From the NCBI GenBank assembly GCA_030159075.1, contig BROG01000941.1, positions 1 to 64,000 of the forward strand: DNA of 64,000 bases, given 5' to 3'. Below the pieces are notes generated by a model that saw only the letters and a program-made list of their open reading frames with translations, did not search any database and had not been told where the DNA came from. This DNA is from Atrina japonica (Eukaryota; Mollusca; Bivalvia; Pterioida; Pinnidae). Shown here in pieces: positions 62,076 through 64,000 of the stretch (the stretch's first letter is position 1; each line of letters starts with the position of its first letter). The position numbers were made by a program, and so were the translations under genes.

Positions 62076-62425
62076 CTATAGCACATTGGAAACATCAGCT
62101 TTTATGGAATCATAGGCACATCCTTGCAATACCTCTGGTAAACTGTAAAGAGGAATTCTATAGAATGTCTCTGACATTTTGTTTTCAACATTTTGAGAAA
62201 ATCCAAAATCGGAAAGTTTGACATGTCCGTCTTTGTCCAAGAGAATGTTTTCCAGTTTCAAGTCACGATGGGCTATGTTGGCATTATGGCAACAAGCCAC
62301 AGCACTGACTTTTTCTTGGAAAAAACTTTTAACCATAGCAATGTCTAAAGGTCCATTGTCCATAACTTTCTGAAGAAGATCACCACCTTGAGCTAGTTCC
62401 ACGACAATGTGGCCTATTTTAACTA
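62076..62425 (-). pseudogene. TSSK-like protein kinase fragment
   Basis: The minus strand reads HIVVELAQGGDLLQKV, then the catalytic loop HRDLKLEN and the DFG motif in KLSDFGFS, ending PEVLQGCAYDSIKADV. These are the central segments of a testis-specific Ser/Thr kinase-like domain. The ATP-binding N-lobe (G-loop, VAIK lysine) and everything after the PE helix (the expected W-S-x-G) are missing. The APE alanine is replaced (SLPE), and TAG follows nine codons after PEVLQG...ADV. An acceptor-like TTTAATTAG lies at the upstream edge, so a diverged exon is conceivable, but a dead retrocopy fragment is more likely. The first residue in frame is encoded by GTG, not ATG. Confidence 0.75.
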
Positions 62426-63394
62426 ATTAAATGTAAAAAAATTGTATAGATGGAGTCTTATGGACTTATGGTAGTAAAGAAGATCAACATTTGACACACA
62501 CACACATACGATATCATATTGTTTATCTTTTTTATTTTCACCAAACAGATTTTCTCCCCAAATAATTGTAACATAAAAGATCCTCTGAAATCCTTAAAAG
62601 TCCCAAACACAAAACGTACAGTTAAATGATAAATCACCATTAATGGTAAGGAAGTTAGTCTTGAAACTTCTACTACAGAGTGCCGAATATGTCAAAACAC
62701 ACATTATCATAATATTTTTCAATGTTAAAATCATGCGTAATGGAATATTGACTGATGACAATTTTTTTCTTATTCATAACATTCTGAATCAGAAACCGAA
62801 ACCACTTTTAAAGTTAGAAAAAACTAGCCACATCACACATGCCGCAGTTGAAGAAATATACATTTGTACGAATATGGTATTAGAGATCACATATTAATAG
62901 CAAATGTACCGTTTCTACCAAATCGTTGTAGAATACCTGAACATGACAAATACACGACTGTCTATTGCCACAACTCTGATATTCATTTATCATGGTTTAA
63001 AATGATGTCAATTTACTATTGTTTAAAATGATGTCAATTTGTCATCGTTTAAAATGATATCAATATCTAAATGTTTTATTTTTTTCAATCAGTGAAATCA
63101 ATTATCTTTGTTTAAAGTGATTTTGTAAGAATGTTACCTAAACCGAAAAGAAATCAAAGTACGATAGTACTGAAACTAGGTTGCAGATGATACAGCTGTT
63201 ATAACTAACCAGTAAATTTTGAGTAAAAATTCAGAATTTATAACATGACATAGCTCTAATTATATAGCAAGCATCTTACTGAAGTGAGAATCTGGAATAT
63301 AACAGATATACGTATGTCGATTACTAGGCGTGTAGCGTAAGCTTTAGTTTATTATACACAAAATTGTAATTAAAGGGACATAGCTGTGGCGTTT

Positions 63395-63396
<2 letters not shown>

Positions 63397-63462
<66 letters not shown>
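63397..63462 (+). repeat. (TA)n microsatellite
   Basis: About 33 TA dinucleotides, directly followed by the palindromic repeat copy. Confidence 0.96.
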
Positions 63463-63465
<3 letters not shown>

Positions 63466-63469
63466 TTTT

Positions 63470-63715
63470 TTTTTACTTTACCTACTTGTACTTGATATAC
63501 AATAACAGATAAGAGCTATACACAGGCATATAAATCTTATATTCCTATATATTTGAAAATAAGGACACCTTGAGTGTGGTATCTATACAAAGAGTAAGGT
63601 CGAGTTAATCAATTGCAAGTAACAACGTGCCAATTCTGGGTTTCTGAAGCAATTTTCACAAAATATATAGGAATTTAAGAATTTTTTATGTCTGTATATA
63701 TCTAAAAACATATCT
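63470..63715. repeat. Best copy of the palindromic dispersed element
   Basis: The left arm has CTTGATATACAATAACAGAT, CACAGGCATATAAATCTTAT and ATTCCTATATATTTGAAAAT. It is mirrored by the right arm CACAAAATATATAGGAATTT, AAGAATTTTTTATGTCTGTA. The spacer holds AGTAAGGTCGAGTTAATCAA, shared with 10.8 kb. About 80-bp arms, 245 bp overall, non-coding, so MITE-like. Confidence 0.7.
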
Positions 63716-63904
63716 AATTCCTCCGTAAGCACCGGTTACTTTGGATGTCATGCTAGTTATCAGCATTTATAAAAATATAAATTGTCAATAAAATATATAT
63801 GTGTGAATGAATAATGCAATCTTACATATTGTGTAATTAAAACACGTAGATCAATATGGGTCAGGACGACAAACATCAATTGATATCCATCTTGTATACA
63901 ACAG

Positions 63905-64000
63905 TAAGGCGCGTATCAATAGACCCCTATAAAGTATAAAAATTTCAGATACCAAAGTATAAATCAATAGAATGTCCAGGACATACAGTCATAGGACATT
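63905..64000 (-). repeat. Penelope-like 3' tail, minus strand, cut by window end
   Basis: Reverse complement of the tail end: ATGTCCTGGACATTCTATTG and ATTTATACTTTGGTATCTG match 44360-44405. The rest lies beyond the window. Confidence 0.65.

Overview
The window is nuclear DNA from an animal. It is AT-rich, with intron-rich protein genes, tRNA-derived SINEs, reverse-transcriptase relics, MITEs and long TA tracts. The mix of repeats, including GTCAAAGGTCA-type tandem elements and a Penelope-like RT family with a recurrent 3' tail, fits a mollusc, most likely a bivalve. The taxon is inferred from repeat style, not proven.

Two complete multi-exon genes can be assembled by hand, both on the minus strand, with consistent splice sites and phase at every junction. 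(1) 28862 to 11152 is a 13-exon gene for a predicted 1713-residue class C (metabotropic-glutamate-like) GPCR. It appears to have three tandem Venus-flytrap (VFT, ANF-receptor-type) ligand-binding domains, then a short cysteine-poor linker and a seven-helix domain. Family C receptors normally carry one VFT, so this architecture is the main discovery candidate. (2) 59516 to 41102 is a 14-exon orthologue of APPBP2 (576 residues). It is a TPR-repeat protein known in vertebrates to bind APP and microtubules and to act as a Cullin-2 substrate receptor.

Layout: 1-2990, AT-rich with no gene seen. 2999-6700, a foldback MITE and a broken Penelope-like element interrupted by a 5'-truncated non-LTR fragment with a 10-bp target duplication. 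6700-11020, SINEs, a 29-bp minisatellite and a long hairpin. 11020-28867, the GPCR gene; one intron holds a 4.5-kb 24-bp minisatellite with higher-order structure, and others hold RT debris, SINEs and a pogo-like MITE inside a TA tract. 28870-41100, mostly repeats and unassigned AT-rich DNA, with one intact-looking SINE. 41102-59516, APPBP2, whose introns carry a hAT-like element with TIRs and TSD, several MITEs and tandem repeats. 59517-64000, microsatellites, RT tails and a decayed TSSK-like kinase fragment.

The two genes have no evident functional link. No rRNA gene, CRISPR array or convincing functional tRNA gene was seen.
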